From: Triglochin maritima
Lineage: Eukaryota; Streptophyta; Magnoliopsida; Alismatales; Juncaginaceae
Assembly: GCA_963682175.1 (NCBI GenBank)
Contig: OY821774.1
Coordinates: forward strand, 47,258,201 to 47,322,200
Reading direction: 5' to 3'
DNA length: 64,000 nucleotides
Within the stretch, counting starts at the first letter, position 1, and every line of letters starts with the position of its first letter. The notes beneath the pieces are model-generated. The model did no database searches. It saw nothing but the letters and a program-made list of their open reading frames with translations, and was not told where the DNA came from. Of this stretch, positions 1 to 11,942 are shown piece after piece. Position numbers and translations under genes: made by a program.

Positions 1-1421
1 ATGAATGACAAGAAATTTAGTACCGAAACAGTGAAACAGATAGAGAAAACGTTTACGAGAAACACAAACAGAAGATTTGTCATGCTTCCAGCAAGCAGCA
101 AAATTAAGCATGTAGAGTTGTAGACAGCAGCCACGATATAAATTTATCACTAGAAAATGATTTCTTTGGAAACTCTTATTATGATGGTTCACACCTCCCA
201 AGTTTACAGCTATAGAAGTTATATTGACCGTTCAAGAATCAAGAATACGATGGAAGTGCGGCATAGGCAGAGACTTGAAATATCACCTGTCAAAATACCG
301 GAGCCTAGTGACTTCTCCTGAAGACCTGAACGCAACAATGTGATGCTGCAATAGCTTCTGGGACCAGACTCGTAGCTCCATCAGTAAGAAAATGAAATCA
401 CGTGCACTATGAGTCTCACTCATCCTTCTTCCACACACCAACTGATTCTCCCCGAATGATCCCTTTCAACTGTCCGATTGATAAATAACAAGTATGAATA
501 TTGAACAAACATTCCAGTTTGCAATATTCCTCAATATCAATGAGAATTGTAGATGAGCATTGATTTGTTTTACATTAATAATTCAGTTATACTTTTCTTT
601 GTTAAGAATTTTAACCAAACAAAAATCATGACCACTTACTCTGTTTTATATCACCAACTCAATTATCCTTGTATCACCAATCAAATCAAACAAATATAAA
701 CAATAGTCAAAGTATGCGACTATGCAAGATTTCACATGTGAAATATCCAACACGATTAGTAACCAAGTAGTGTCAAACAACAGCTATTTTCTCTCTCCAA
801 ACTTACAATCCAATGAAATTCAAAGCTAGGACATAAGAGAATTATATTCAAATTAATAAAACTAAATAAATTGATAACTGTACATATCTTGGGCATGAGA
901 TTCTTGAAGAATATTTTCCCTTTGAACAGAAAGATAGAAATAAAATGACCACAATTTTAGGCATTCACTTATGTTTCTCAATATATTTACTTGATCCAAA
1001 CTTGTAGAGGACTCATCTCAAACCATCGTGCAAAGTGCAAACAATGATATCTTGGTGAGGGCTGTTCGGCATTCCATGAAACATAGATATCTTCTCAAAG
1101 TTAGCAATTAAATGGTGCATAACAATAGGAAGAAAACTTTTCTTCAGTTGTCCCTGCATAACCAATCATCCCACAAACATCCCCTTCCTTTGGATTGTGT
1201 TATACCGTATAACTGTATCAAGTACACTTTTGTAACACAATCCGAATTTCCCTAGGACAAGAATTCAAAGTGATTTTTTCTTCTTCCGATCGGTCAAATA
1301 ATTTAATTTCTTAATATCTACACGTTCTACTCTTCAGGTTCTCTCTGTTCTTAATTTATCTCTCCACTCAAAAGTTGAACTGCAGACATCTTTCATTTTG
1401 TCTTGTGCATAAAACCATCAT
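1..1421. other. Unassigned region left of the Gypsy element
   Basis: No recognisable gene. On the minus strand 469 to 416 reads as an 18-codon terminal-exon-like segment: an AG acceptor, then residues ending GVWKKDE and a stop. A second short open stretch on the minus strand around 1160-1000 also looks coding-like in two frames. I cannot name a protein for either. They could be the 3' end of a minus-strand gene whose remaining exons lie under or beyond the retrotransposon, or they could be chance. The rest is AT-rich non-coding sequence. Confidence 0.3.
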
Positions 1422-1579
1422 TGTAATAACCTAAACTAAACCCTTAATTAACTAAACCTAAACCTAATTAACTTAATTAACCATGTTTAGTGAAGGATGA
1501 GGTGGAGAATTGGATAAGAATTGAGAGATGAGGTGTTGGAATTGGATTGGATGATTTAGAGGTGATTAATTAAAGTTAG

Positions 1580-1587
1580 TATATATA
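1580..1587 (+). promoter_or_regulatory. Candidate TATA box of Gypsy copy 1 LTR
   Basis: TATATATA about 160 bp into the LTR. The other Gypsy LTRs here have a TATA-like box at a similar depth (minus strand near 46515 and near 57620), which supports it. If it is used, the palindrome array downstream is part of the transcribed leader. Confidence 0.5.
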
Positions 1588-1873
1588 GTAGAGATAAGTT
1601 TTGGTTGAAACGTTTTGCTTCCTTGTTTTGAATCAACCAGAGCGTGAGAGAAGAGGTTAGAAAGAAGAAGAAGAAGGTGAAGAAGAAGAAGGTGAAGAAG
1701 AAGAGGAGAAGAAGTGGGTTGAGGTTGCCAAAGCTTGGGAGGCTTCCACAACCGTCAAAAAGGTATGCCAAATCTTCATTATAACTCACATAAGCCTTGT
1801 GAGTGTTGGGGATCGACGTTGGTGTCGAATTCCCCGTCGGAATTCAACCAATTCAGAGGTTGAAGACGACGAT

Positions 1874-2508
1874 CGGTCGACCGGTGCCTGTGGGCAGTCG
1901 ACCGATCCTATTATTATATTGTTGTTTACCCGCGAACGGTCGAACGATGTCGTTAGACGGTCGACCGTTATGCCAGATTGTGCGGGAAAAAGGGGATTAT
2001 ACTGTTATCGGTCGAACGGGACCACTTAGCCGGTCGACCGAATAACGATGAGAATGGGTCGGTTGGGGATTTTGACTTATTAAACGGTCGAACGTCCTTA
2101 CCTTGTTCGACCGATCCATTCGATGCTAAGTCGGTTGGGAGCTTTGACCATCAAAACGGTCGACCGCTCTTTAACTCTCGGTCGACCGACTGAGCATTTA
2201 ATTAAGCGGTAGAGTGCTTGTGTTGTTTCGGTCGAACTGTATTTCAGTTCCGGTCGACCGAACGAGACTTGGGCACAATATTGAAAGTCCTGTTATCGGT
2301 CGAACGGCCCCTTGGTTCGACCGGTCGGATATATATATTATATAAAATTGTATAGCGTAGACCTTCCAAACGGTCGACCGCTAGATGACTTTTGTTCGAC
2401 CGATTGGTCGGTAATTCGGTTGGCGTGGTTCGACCGGTAGATTTGTTTGTACAGTACTGTGTACTGTGTGGGGGACCGGTCGACCGGTGTGCTTGTAGCG
2501 GTCGACCG
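1874..2508. repeat. CGGTCGACCG palindrome array in Gypsy 5' LTR
   Basis: Nine exact copies of CGGTCGACCG plus about ten one-base variants (for example CGGTCGAACG and GGTTCGACCG). Pairs by start position are 1874/1895, 1937/1958, 2009/2031, 2085/2104, 2157/2179, 2229/2251, 2297/2314, 2371/2393 and 2477/2499, with an unpaired site near 2427. Intra-pair offset is 17-22 bp, mostly 21-22. Pair-to-pair distance is mostly 63-76 bp. The same array recurs in the 3' LTR at 8438-9072. Confidence 0.95.
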
Positions 2509-3373
2509 ATCTACCGCAGGTTGGTGGATTTATCCACACGCGATCCGTCGATGTCAGGTCGACTACCGGCTCCGAGGCGACGGTTGATTACCGGCTTTGA
2601 GAGCTACGGATTTCACCTTCGACGAAGGCGTATTATTGTTGTACCTTTTTCCTCTCTTACCGAGCGGGGTGTGAGGGATGTGTACCGTAAACCTTGGGCT
2701 GTTTGCGAGGGTTTAGCGGTAGGCCGAGGATGTTCCGGCAGGGTGCGCGCTAGACGACTCTTGGGGGAGCAGTGGCTGTCGTCTGACCCGAGTTGTGTAT
2801 TCGGCGGGCTGACTCGCTCCTTGGGTGCGGCGTGTACCGGGGGTTCCTTCCTGCACGATTTGGGGAGCAGTGGTGTCGACTGACCCTTGTGAGGCAGCGG
2901 TGGACTGACTTGACCCTAGTGACAGGAGTGGTTCAGTGCCGCGGAGGCGGTGAGGGCATTATTGTGGGCCCGAGGCGGATAATCATGTGCATAGCATTGC
3001 ATTGTATTTAATTCCTTTTTATATTTTAGGAGGTTTGGTATACGGGGTTCCTTCAGGGAACTCAGGCATGTTTGTTGTTTGCATTTCAGGTAGCGAGCAG
3101 GGTTAGAGTTTGAGGTGGTGACCGAGGACGGTGCCCCCGAGATCAGATCCTGTAGTTGTCAGTCTCTTTCTTTTGAGGTGATTACATATTGTATAGCTTT
3201 TGTCGTAATCACAGTCAGTCGGTAGTGTATGTATAGTTGACTTCCACGTGGGTCTGTACCTTATATATTTTATATATATATGTTGGTTTATTTCCCGTGA
3301 CGTGCCCAGTGTTGACCGTTGACGGTCTTTATTATTGTTTAAATTTTCCGCTGTTTTTGGGTACGTTACAATT

Positions 3374-3385
3374 TGGTATCAGAGC
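3374..3385 (+). other. Primer-binding site (initiator tRNA-Met), Gypsy copy 1
   Basis: TGGTATCAGAGC, the standard complement of the plant initiator tRNA-Met 3' end, lies three bases after the end of the 5' LTR. Minus-strand DNA synthesis would start here. Confidence 0.93.
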
Positions 3386-3493
3386 GTTGATCTCGGCGTA
3401 CTTGTCCAAAGAAACCACCTTTGAGTTAGGAGTTAGGTCTAGAGGATCATGCATGCACAGATTATATTGATATTGTCTTGTTTCCTTTGGCAG

Positions 3494-6400
3494 ATGTCTC
3501 CTAGACGGGGGAAGGCGGTTGCCCATACTCGCGGTGAGAGTGAGACTGCGAGGGATGAGGCTTGGGAGGATGAGCGTCGGACGTTGTTCGATACGGTCGG
3601 ACGTCTGACAGAGATGCTACAGCAGCAGACAGCACAGACAGGGCAGACGGGGACTGGCGCTATGCATGACCGGTTTATGCGCCAGCATCCGCCTACCTTT
3701 CTGGGGCAGTATGACGCAGAGGCTGCGGAGGAGTGGATCTTCACGATGCAGAAGATCTTCAGTGCTATTGGTTGTCCTCCAGAGGCGAGAGTGGGCCTGG
3801 CTACTTATGTTTTGGGCGGTGCTGCGTCCAACTGGTGGAGGTCCACATCTGCAGTGGTGTTTGCGGACAGAGATGATATAGCCTGGGAGGAGTTCGTTGG
3901 CGAGTTCAACGAGCAGTATTTTCCGCAGCATGTCCAGGATCAGAAGAGGGAGGAGTTTCTGAGTCTTCAGCAGGGAGACATGACCCTAGCAGGCTACATC
4001 GGGAAGTTCAACGCCCTTGAGCGTTACTGTCCCGAGATGTATGTTACACAGGAGCAGAGGGCAGGGAAGTTCGTCCGAGGGCTCCGGAAGCAGCTGAGGA
4101 CGAAGGTGCTGACACACATGCCGAGCACGTTAGCTGATGCGGTGAAGAGTGCTACTGTTCTTGATCGTGACTACAGAGAGAACTACCAGGATGAGAGGAG
4201 GCCATCGGGTAGATTCTCTGGACGGCCGGGAGGTCAGACTGGAGGGAATCCGGGCAAGAGGCCCAGATACGAGGGAGCAGGAGTTGCAGTACCACGACCT
4301 GAGCCTTGTGGTACTTGTGGGAGATTTCACTCTGGGCCGTGCTTCACCCCCGGAGCATGTCATGGTTGTGGCCAGCTGGGTCACTTTATCAGGAGCTGTC
4401 CGAGCCGAGGAGCTGGGCCGAGCAGACCACCGGGTTTACCCGCACCAGGCAGAGGAGGAGGCGGAGGTAGACCACCTTTCAGACCCCAGCAGGGGCAGCG
4501 CACCGGCAGAGTTTATACCATCCAGGCAGAGGAGGCTCGTGATGGAGGCGCTGTCGTGGAAGGTATACTTCTTGTCGCAGGTTCAGTAGCTAGGGTGTTA
4601 TTTGATTGTGGCGCGACACACTCGTTCATCTCAGAGCGATTTGCGGGAGTGTTGGGCTGTACCCTTGCGATGTTGACTGCCACTTTGGAGGTCAGCACAC
4701 CCCTGGGTCTGGTGGGCACTGTGGGGAGATTTGTCCCCGGCGCCACGGTTGTTTCGGGAGATCAGGAGTTTCCGGCCGACCTGGTCTTGCTACCGATGGA
4801 GGACTTTGATGTCATACTTGGGATGGATTGGTTGTCCCAATATGATGTTCGAGTCTTGTGCCGTGAGAAGAAGATTTTGATCCCGAGGAAGGGTTTGCCT
4901 GATATTCTGATTAGAGGGATCAGAAGCAGAGGGGGTCGCATTATTGTATCTGCTGTTAGAGCTCAGAGACTGTTACAGCAGGGATGTGCAGCATTTCTGG
5001 CGACGCTTGTGGTTGCGGAGGCAGAGTCCCAGAGGCTAGAGGACATTGAGGTGGTGCAGGAGTTCGCGGATGTTTTTCCAGCGGAGATTCCAGGTTTACC
5101 ACCACACCGGGAGTTGGAGTTCGGCATTGAGTTGGTAGCTGGCACTACACCACAGTCGAAGGCTCCATACCGGATGGCACCTGCTGAGTTGACAGAGTTG
5201 AAGAAGCAGTTGCAGGAGTTGATGGACTCTGGATTTATCAGACCGAGCGTCTCGCCTTGGGGTGCACCAGTTCTGTTTGTGAAGAAGAAGGACGGATCCT
5301 TGAGGATGTGCATAGACTACAGGATGCTGAACCAGGTGACGGTGAAGAATAGGTATCCCTTACCTAGGATTGAGGACCTCTTTGACCAGCTGCAGTCAGC
5401 GAAGGTTTTCTCGAAGATTGACCTGCGTTCAGGATATCACCAGTTGAGGATCCGAGATGAGGACATCCAGAAGACAGCCTTCAGGACGAGATATGGACAC
5501 TATGAGTTCTTGGTGATGCCATTTGGATTGACGAATGCTCCGGCAGCATTCATGGATCTGATGCACCGGACGTTCAGGCAGTATATTGATATATTTGTGA
5601 TTGTCTTCGTGGATGACATCTTGATCTATTCACCAGATGTGGAGCAGCACAGAGAGCATCTGAGGATTGTACTCAGCATCTTGAGGGCTCAGCAGTTATA
5701 TGCTAAGTTCTCAAAGTGCGAGTTTTGGTTGGACAGAGTGGCATTCCTCGGACACATTGTATCGGCAGAGGGGATATCAGTGGATCCGGCGAAGGTAGAG
5801 GCGGTGACACAGTGGAGGACCCCTACGAGCGTGACGGAGATTAGGAGCTTTGTTGGACTGGCGGGTTATTACCGTCGCTTCATCAAGGACTTCTCGAGAT
5901 TGGCAGCACCACTGACGGCTCTGACGCAGAAGGGAGTCACTTTTGTTTGGTCGCAGAAGTGCGAGGACAGCTTTCAGGAGCTGAAGAGACTGTTGACCAC
6001 AGCACCAGTTTTATCATTGCCGAGTGGCACGGGTGGATTCGTGATTTATAGCGACGCTTCAGGTATTGGCTTAGGATGTGTACTTATGCAGCACGGGAGG
6101 GTGATCGCGTACGCATCCAGACAGCTGAAGGTCCATGAGAGGAATTACCCGACACATGATTTGGAGTTGGCAGCAGTGGTTCACGCACTGAAGACCTGGA
6201 GACACTATCTTTATGGCGAGCAGTTCGAGGTGTTTACAGATCATCAGAGTCTGAAGTACCTGTTCTCGCAGAAGGAGCTGAACATGAGGCAGCGCAGATG
6301 GCTTGAGTTCATTAAGGACTATGACTTCACTATCTCTTACCATCCGGGGAAGGCGAACACAGTTGCAGACGCTTTGAGCCGAAAGGTGGAGGTATCAGTA

Positions 6401-7936
6401 GCAGGCCTATGCATTCAGGAGTGGCGACTGCTGGAGTCTTTAGCAGAGTGGAGACCATTTGCAGATAGCTCTGAGGGTGCAGTGATTGCAGGATTGAGAG
6501 TAGAGCCTCAGACAGTGTCAGCAGTGATTCATGCTCAGACTACAGATGAGGAGTTGAGCAGTTTGTTACAGTTAGCTGCCAGAGATGGGTCAGACTTCAG
6601 AGTTGGAGTGGATGGAGGTCTGAGATTCAGAGACCGTATCTGGGTGCCGAAGACAGAGGACCTGAGACATGATATCATGGAGGAGGCACACAGATCGAGA
6701 TATTCCATTCATCCAGGGAGCACCAAGATGTACAAAGACCTGCAGCGGAACTTCTGGTGGCGAGGTATGAAGAAGGACGTTGCAGACTTCGTGTCGAGGT
6801 GTTTGGTCTGTCAGCAGGTGAAGATCGAGCACCAGAGACCAGCAGGACAGATGCAGAGGATTGAGTTGCCCGAGTGGAAGTGGGAGCACGTGACGATGGA
6901 TTTTGTTACGGGGCTACCGAAGACACGGAGATTCCACGATGCGATTTGGGTTATAGTCGATCGACTGACCAAGTCGGCGCATTTCTTAGCTATTAAGACC
7001 ACTCTTGCTCTGGAGGGTCTAGCTAAGTTATATATTGAGGAGATTGTCAGACTTCATGGCGTACCAGTCAGTATTATTTCAGACAGAGATCCCAGATTCA
7101 CTTCAAGATTTTGGGAGAGTCTACACAGAGCACTGGGGACACGTCTGAAGTTTAGCACAGCTTTCCACCCACAGACAGATGGCCAGTCAGAGCGGACGAT
7201 ACAGACATTGGAGGACATGCTGAGAGCGTGTACACTTGACTGGGCAGGACATTGGGATGAGCATTTGCCGTTGATCGAGTTCGCCTACAACAACAGCTAC
7301 CACTCGAGTATTGGGATGGCACCCTATGAGGCATTATACGGGAGACCGTGTAGATCGCCGGTATGCTGGAGTGATGTGGGCGAGAGACAGCTAGTTGGAC
7401 CTGACATTATCCAGTTGTATTCAGAGAAGGTCGACGTGATTCGGAGACGACTAGCTACAGCGCAGAGCAGGCAGAAGAGTTATGCTGATACGCGGAGGCG
7501 TGAGCTGACTTTTGAAGTAGGAGATCATGTCTTCTTGAAAATCTCGCCTTCCAGAGGGGTGATGAGATTCGGGAAGAAGGGGAAGCTGAGTCCGAGATAT
7601 GTCGGACCGTTTGAGATATTGGATCGGGTTGGTGAGGTGGCGTATAGGATTGCTTTACCGCCACAGTTCGCAGGGCTTCACAACGTCTTCCATGTTTCTA
7701 TGTTGAGGAAGTACGTGGCCGATCCAGCTCATGTGATAGAGATATCAGTACCGGAGATCCAGCAGGATTTGTCATTAGATGAGAGACCAATTGAGATTGT
7801 GGATCAGATGGTACACCAACTCAGGAGGAGGGCGATTCCTATGGTAAAGGTCAGGTGGCAGCATCACACTGACAGAGAGGCTACCTGGGAGATCGAGGAG
7901 GAAGTCAGGAAGCAGTATCCAGAGTTGTTTCGGTAA
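3494..7936 (+). CDS. Gag-pol polyprotein of Gypsy copy 1 (intact)
   Basis: A 1480-residue polyprotein in one frame. The N-terminal gag domain (about residues 50-200) is followed by a CCHC zinc knuckle from C289 ([14 protein letters not shown]). An aspartic protease has D371 in FDCGATHSF, with Cys where Ser or Thr is usual. Reverse transcriptase has FVDD at D707-D708, RNase H has D854 in SDASG, and integrase has an HHCC zinc finger and D1136, D1197 and E1233 (35 residues between the last two). The C-terminal VKVRWQHH...TWE segment resembles the chromodomain of Tekay elements. An in-frame ATG at 3449 would add 15 hydrophobic residues. I prefer 3494 because it directly follows a pyrimidine-rich stretch ending CAG that looks like a splice acceptor. 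No stop or frameshift is present. Confidence 0.95.
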   Translation: MSPRRGKAVAHTRGESETARDEAWEDERRTLFDTVGRLTEMLQQQTAQTGQTGTGAMHDRFMRQHPPTFLGQYDAEAAEEWIFTMQKIFSAIGCPPEARVGLATYVLGGAASNWWRSTSAVVFADRDDIAWEEFVGEFNEQYFPQHVQDQKREEFLSLQQGDMTLAGYIGKFNALERYCPEMYVTQEQRAGKFVRGLRKQLRTKVLTHMPSTLADAVKSATVLDRDYRENYQDERRPSGRFSGRPGGQTGGNPGKRPRYEGAGVAVPRPEPCGTCGRFHSGPCFTPGACHGCGQLGHFIRSCPSRGAGPSRPPGLPAPGRGGGGGRPPFRPQQGQRTGRVYTIQAEEARDGGAVVEGILLVAGSVARVLFDCGATHSFISERFAGVLGCTLAMLTATLEVSTPLGLVGTVGRFVPGATVVSGDQEFPADLVLLPMEDFDVILGMDWLSQYDVRVLCREKKILIPRKGLPDILIRGIRSRGGRIIVSAVRAQRLLQQGCAAFLATLVVAEAESQRLEDIEVVQEFADVFPAEIPGLPPHRELEFGIELVAGTTPQSKAPYRMAPAELTELKKQLQELMDSGFIRPSVSPWGAPVLFVKKKDGSLRMCIDYRMLNQVTVKNRYPLPRIEDLFDQLQSAKVFSKIDLRSGYHQLRIRDEDIQKTAFRTRYGHYEFLVMPFGLTNAPAAFMDLMHRTFRQYIDIFVIVFVDDILIYSPDVEQHREHLRIVLSILRAQQLYAKFSKCEFWLDRVAFLGHIVSAEGISVDPAKVEAVTQWRTPTSVTEIRSFVGLAGYYRRFIKDFSRLAAPLTALTQKGVTFVWSQKCEDSFQELKRLLTTAPVLSLPSGTGGFVIYSDASGIGLGCVLMQHGRVIAYASRQLKVHERNYPTHDLELAAVVHALKTWRHYLYGEQFEVFTDHQSLKYLFSQKELNMRQRRWLEFIKDYDFTISYHPGKANTVADALSRKVEVSVAGLCIQEWRLLESLAEWRPFADSSEGAVIAGLRVEPQTVSAVIHAQTTDEELSSLLQLAARDGSDFRVGVDGGLRFRDRIWVPKTEDLRHDIMEEAHRSRYSIHPGSTKMYKDLQRNFWWRGMKKDVADFVSRCLVCQQVKIEHQRPAGQMQRIELPEWKWEHVTMDFVTGLPKTRRFHDAIWVIVDRLTKSAHFLAIKTTLALEGLAKLYIEEIVRLHGVPVSIISDRDPRFTSRFWESLHRALGTRLKFSTAFHPQTDGQSERTIQTLEDMLRACTLDWAGHWDEHLPLIEFAYNNSYHSSIGMAPYEALYGRPCRSPVCWSDVGERQLVGPDIIQLYSEKVDVIRRRLATAQSRQKSYADTRRRELTFEVGDHVFLKISPSRGVMRFGKKGKLSPRYVGPFEILDRVGEVAYRIALPPQFAGLHNVFHVSMLRKYVADPAHVIEISVPEIQQDLSLDERPIEIVDQMVHQLRRRAIPMVKVRWQHHTDREATWEIEEEVRKQYPELFR

Positions 7937-7970
7937 GTCAGTTGTTTCGAATTTCGCGGACGAAATTCTT

Positions 7971-7985
7971 TTAAGGAGGGTAGAT
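7971..7985 (+). other. Polypurine tract of Gypsy copy 1
   Basis: TTAAGGAGGGTAGAT lies immediately before the 3' LTR. This is the usual plus-strand primer form in plant Gypsy elements, and copy 2 has the same sequence in the mirror position (46651-46665). Confidence 0.85.
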
Positions 7986-9934
7986 TGTAATAACCTAAAC
8001 TAAACCCTTAATTAACTAAACCTAAACCTAATTAACTTAATTAACCATGTTTAGTGAAGGATGAGGTGGAGAATTGGATAAGAATTGAGAGATGAGGTGT
8101 TGGAATTGGATTGGATGATTTAGAGGTGATTAATTAAAGTTAGTATATATAGTAGAGATAAGTTTTGGTTGAAACGTTTTGCTTCCTTGTTTTGAATCAA
8201 CCAGAGCGTGAGAGAAGAGGTTAGAAAGAAGAAGAAGAAGGTGAAGAAGAAGAAGGTGAAGAAGAAGAGGAGAAGAAGTGGGTTGAGGTTGCCAAAGCTT
8301 GGGAGGCTTCCACAACCGTCAAAAAGGTATGCCAAATCTTCATTATAACTCACATAAGCCTTGTGAGTGTTGGGGATCGACGTTGGTGTCGAATTCCCCG
8401 TCGGAATTCAACCAATTCAGAGGTTGAAGACGACGATCGGTCGACCGGTGCCTGTGGGCAGTCGACCGATCCTATTATTATATTGTTGTTTACCCGCGAA
8501 CGGTCGAACGATGTCGTTAGACGGTCGACCGTTATGCCAGATTGTGCGGGAAAAAGGGGATTATACTGTTATCGGTCGAACGGGACCACTTAGCCGGTCG
8601 ACCGAATAACGATGAGAATGGGTCGGTTGGGGATTTTGACTTATTAAACGGTCGAACGTCCTTACCTTGTTCGACCGATCCATTCGATGCTAAGTCGGTT
8701 GGGAGCTTTGACCATCAAAACGGTCGACCGCTCTTTAACTCTCGGTCGACCGACTGAGCATTTAATTAAGCGGTAGAGTGCTTGTGTTGTTTCGGTCGAA
8801 CTGTATTTCAGTTCCGGTCGACCGAACGAGACTTGGGCACAATATTGAAAGTCCTGTTATCGGTCGAACGGCCCCTTGGTTCGACCGGTCGGATATATAT
8901 ATTATATAAAATTGTATAGCGTAGACCTTCCAAACGGTCGACCGCTAGATGACTTTTGTTCGACCGATTGGTCGGTAATTCGGTTGGCGTGGTTCGACCG
9001 GTAGATTTGTTTGTACAGTACTGTGTACTGTGTGGGGGACCGGTCGACCGGTGTGCTTGTAGCGGTCGACCGATCTACCGCAGGTTGGTGGATTTATCCA
9101 CACGCGATCCGTCGATGTCAGGTCGACTACCGGCTCCGAGGCGACGGTTGATTACCGGCTTTGAGAGCTACGGATTTCACCTTCGACGAAGGCGTATTAT
9201 TGTTGTACCTTTTTCCTCTCTTACCGAGCGGGGTGTGAGGGATGTGTACCGTAAACCTTGGGCTGTTTGCGAGGGTTTAGCGGTAGGCCGAGGATGTTCC
9301 GGCAGGGTGCGCGCTAGACGACTCTTGGGGGAGCAGTGGCTGTCGTCTGACCCGAGTTGTGTATTCGGCGGGCTGACTCGCTCCTTGGGTGCGGCGTGTA
9401 CCGGGGGTTCCTTCCTGCACGATTTGGGGAGCAGTGGTGTCGACTGACCCTTGTGAGGCAGCGGTGGACTGACTTGACCCTAGTGACAGGAGTGGTTCAG
9501 TGCCGCGGAGGCGGTGAGGGCATTATTGTGGGCCCGAGGCGGATAATCATGTGCATAGCATTGCATTGTATTTAATTCCTTTTTATATTTTAGGAGGTTT
9601 GGTATACGGGGTTCCTTCAGGGAACTCAGGCATGTTTGTTGTTTGCATTTCAGGTAGCGAGCAGGGTTAGAGTTTGAGGTGGTGACCGAGGACGGTGCCC
9701 CCGAGATCAGATCCTGTAGTTGTCAGTCTCTTTCTTTTGAGGTGATTACATATTGTATAGCTTTTGTCGTAATCACAGTCAGTCGGTAGTGTATGTATAG
9801 TTGACTTCCACGTGGGTCTGTACCTTATATATTTTATATATATATGTTGGTTTATTTCCCGTGACGTGCCCAGTGTTGACCGTTGACGGTCTTTATTATT
9901 GTTTAAATTTTCCGCTGTTTTTGGGTACGTTACA
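7986..9934 (+). repeat. 3' LTR of Gypsy copy 1
   Basis: 1949 bp, same length as the 5' LTR and apparently identical, including the palindrome array (8438-9072). It is followed by the ATCAT target duplication at 9935-9939. Confidence 0.95.
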
Positions 9935-9939
9935 ATCAT

Positions 9940-11085
9940 AATCTATCAAAACAGTAAAAAACAACATTTCCACCACACAAAACTTGCCAAAACACCTAGT
10001 AACACACAACCACAATGAATACAAATTCTTAATAAAAAATGGGAATGCAATTGCATACCTACACGACATGGTAGATCCGCCCCATGGGTGTCCAACTCAA
10101 AATCAATTGGTGATGGGTGGACGTATGTAATTACCTATTTCCTATTAGTCACAAGAATAACCTATAATGCTAGAGTATTCTCAACAAACCATTATGTATC
10201 ATTCAAAACTTAGTCGGCATCCACAAAACACAAATGATTAGTATAGAAACCTAGTCGGCATCCATTGAAAATTTAAAACACTTCCATGTGTTCCAATACA
10301 TCGTGCCATTAGTTGACTTTTTTGGGTTTATCCTACCACTTAAAAAATTATCAGATGCCACGTACCATTACTTTGTTTCATTCTTCGAACTTTGACATTT
10401 TCAGGAAAACCTTGAAAAGATCATAAAACATTGGTTATGAATCTCCAATTAATAGACTTCTTGGTTAGATCTAAAACCAGATGAATATCCACTCGTTCTT
10501 TTTCCCAATCATCATTTGATACGACAATGGAATTTTGTAAGTTGTGGTCTACAACAGAACCAAAGCCAGTTTTGCTTTCTAGTTCTACTTTGGTGTTCTT
10601 CATGAAGCCATTTTGAGGTTAAAGCCTCCTAAAATGCAAAGAAAGGTAAAGGTTACCTTGCATTTTGATTTGTAGGATTGAGCTCGATCAATGTATTTTT
10701 TGCGGTCATTGTGTTTTCTCTTCTTCATGCTCTCGCATAGCCCTATTTGTGTTAAGCCTATTCAACCCCAATACTTCACTTTACAAACAAAACAAAATCC
10801 CATTTCTTAAGTAGAGTATTTGGCAACCATTGAGTTTTAGCCTCGCGAGCAGCGACATGTACTCAAAGAGGGGATCGGACGATCCATGGATTTGGGGATT
10901 TCGCCTGGTTATAAGATTTTTTTTAGTTTGTATTTCGACCCTCAGATAGTTTGATTTATCTGGACTCCATCCACTTGAATTTTATAGAGTACCAACAAAT
11001 AAATAGGCTTGAAGATTTCTGATCCATTTGGATTGTCCTTATATATTCCGAAGTGCTGACCTAAATTTTCGGTATCACCCCTAGT
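9940..11085. other. Intergenic sequence between Gypsy copy 1 and the solo Copia LTR
   Basis: AT-rich sequence with no convincing exon, RNA gene or repeat. Short open frames on the minus strand have no recognisable domain. Confidence 0.5.
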
Positions 11086-11090
11086 TTTAG

Positions 11091-11937
11091 TGTTAGGAAT
11101 TAAAACCAATCCCAAATACGCAGTGGAACCAAAAACGCGAATTCAAACGGTTAAACTTGAGAATACAATGCAAATCCACAATCCAAACCACGCAACACAC
11201 GCAAAATTAACGTGGAAACCTAATGCGGGAAAAACCACGGACGACGCAACTCAAATCCACTATAGAGAAACGTATTACAAGAGATGCTTACAGGAGACGC
11301 GAACGAATCGACGAAGAACCCGCCTCAAATCTCTACTACCAAATCACAAGGATGCTCTCTCTCTCTCTCTTTTCTCTCAAGAACATAAAAGTGGATAATA
11401 GAAATAATTGATTGATTGATTATACAAAGGGGACGAAATTGCCTTTATATATGAGGCCAAAACAAGTATAAGTTACACCAAAATCGGGTGGAGTAATGTG
11501 CAAAACGTGGGCAGAACTGGGTCCAAACGGTCGACCGATCGGGTGCATCGGTCGACCGATCCAATAACTGTATTCCAACGGTCGACCGAAATTGGAGTCT
11601 CGTTCGACCGAAAATCGACAGTAACTTTTCTGGCTTGCGCGAGTGCATAATCGGTCGACCGTACACTTAAGTTCCGGTCGACCGAATTTCAACATGCACT
11701 TTTCTCCCAGCTCCTCGAACGTTTCTGGTCGACCGAATCCAAGGTTCCGGTCGACCGAAAATCGACAGTAACTTTTGCCCAGCTCCAAAACGTGTGCCCG
11801 GTCGACCGAATCCTAGATTCCGGTCGACTGAAAAACGACAGACACTTTTGCTGGGTAAATTAACACACATCCGGTCGACCGATTGTCTGTTTTTCTGCAC
11901 GTATACTTTAAACACTTATTCAAGGTAAACAACAACA
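11091..11937 (-). mobile_element. Solo LTR of the Copia family (same family as 30145-35915)
   Basis: An 847-bp LTR in reverse orientation, TGTTAGGAAT...AACAACA, flanked by a perfect 5-bp duplication TTTAG (11086-11090 and 11938-11942). No internal region remains, so this is the product of recombination between two LTRs. It matches the Copia LTRs at 30145 and 35060 throughout. Its palindrome array runs 11528-11881 with pair starts 11528/11549, 11579/11601, 11652/11675, 11726/11748 and 11799/11821, plus a single site at 11872. One palindrome is missing compared with the full element. A TATA box lies on the minus strand near 11444-11452. Confidence 0.94.
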
Positions 11938-11942
11938 TTTAG

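Larger units (their letters stand above)
1422..3370 (+). repeat. 5' LTR of Gypsy copy 1
   Basis: 1949 bp, TG...CA termini. It contains a TATA-like box (1580-1587), a GAA-rich purine tract (about 1658-1714), an array of GTCGAC palindromes (1874-2508) and a GC-richer 3' part. Short open frames inside it are by-products of the palindromes (GGTCGACCG reads G-R-P, S-T or V-D) and are not genes. Confidence 0.95.
1422..9934 (+). mobile_element. Complete Ty3/Gypsy LTR retrotransposon (Tekay-like chromovirus), copy 1
   Basis: The element runs from TGTAATAACC to TACGTTACA and is flanked by a perfect 5-bp target duplication ATCAT (1417-1421 and 9935-9939). Both LTRs are 1949 bp at a constant offset of 6564 bp, and I found no difference between them on reading. 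Inside are a tRNA-Met primer-binding site, a single gag-pol frame without stops, and a polypurine tract. Domain order gag, protease, RT, RNase H, integrase, with a chromodomain-like C-terminus, places it in Gypsy and most likely in the Tekay clade. Identical LTRs plus an intact frame mean a recent insertion that may still be mobile. Confidence 0.96.

Noticed and set aside
2392..2883. Open frames inside the LTRs with repeated G-R-P, R-S-T-D or V-D-R words (also at 8956, 11420, 30217, 35231, 45556, 52078)
   Set aside because: They are produced by the repeated palindrome GGTCGACCG read in three frames, occur on both strands and do not extend beyond the arrays.
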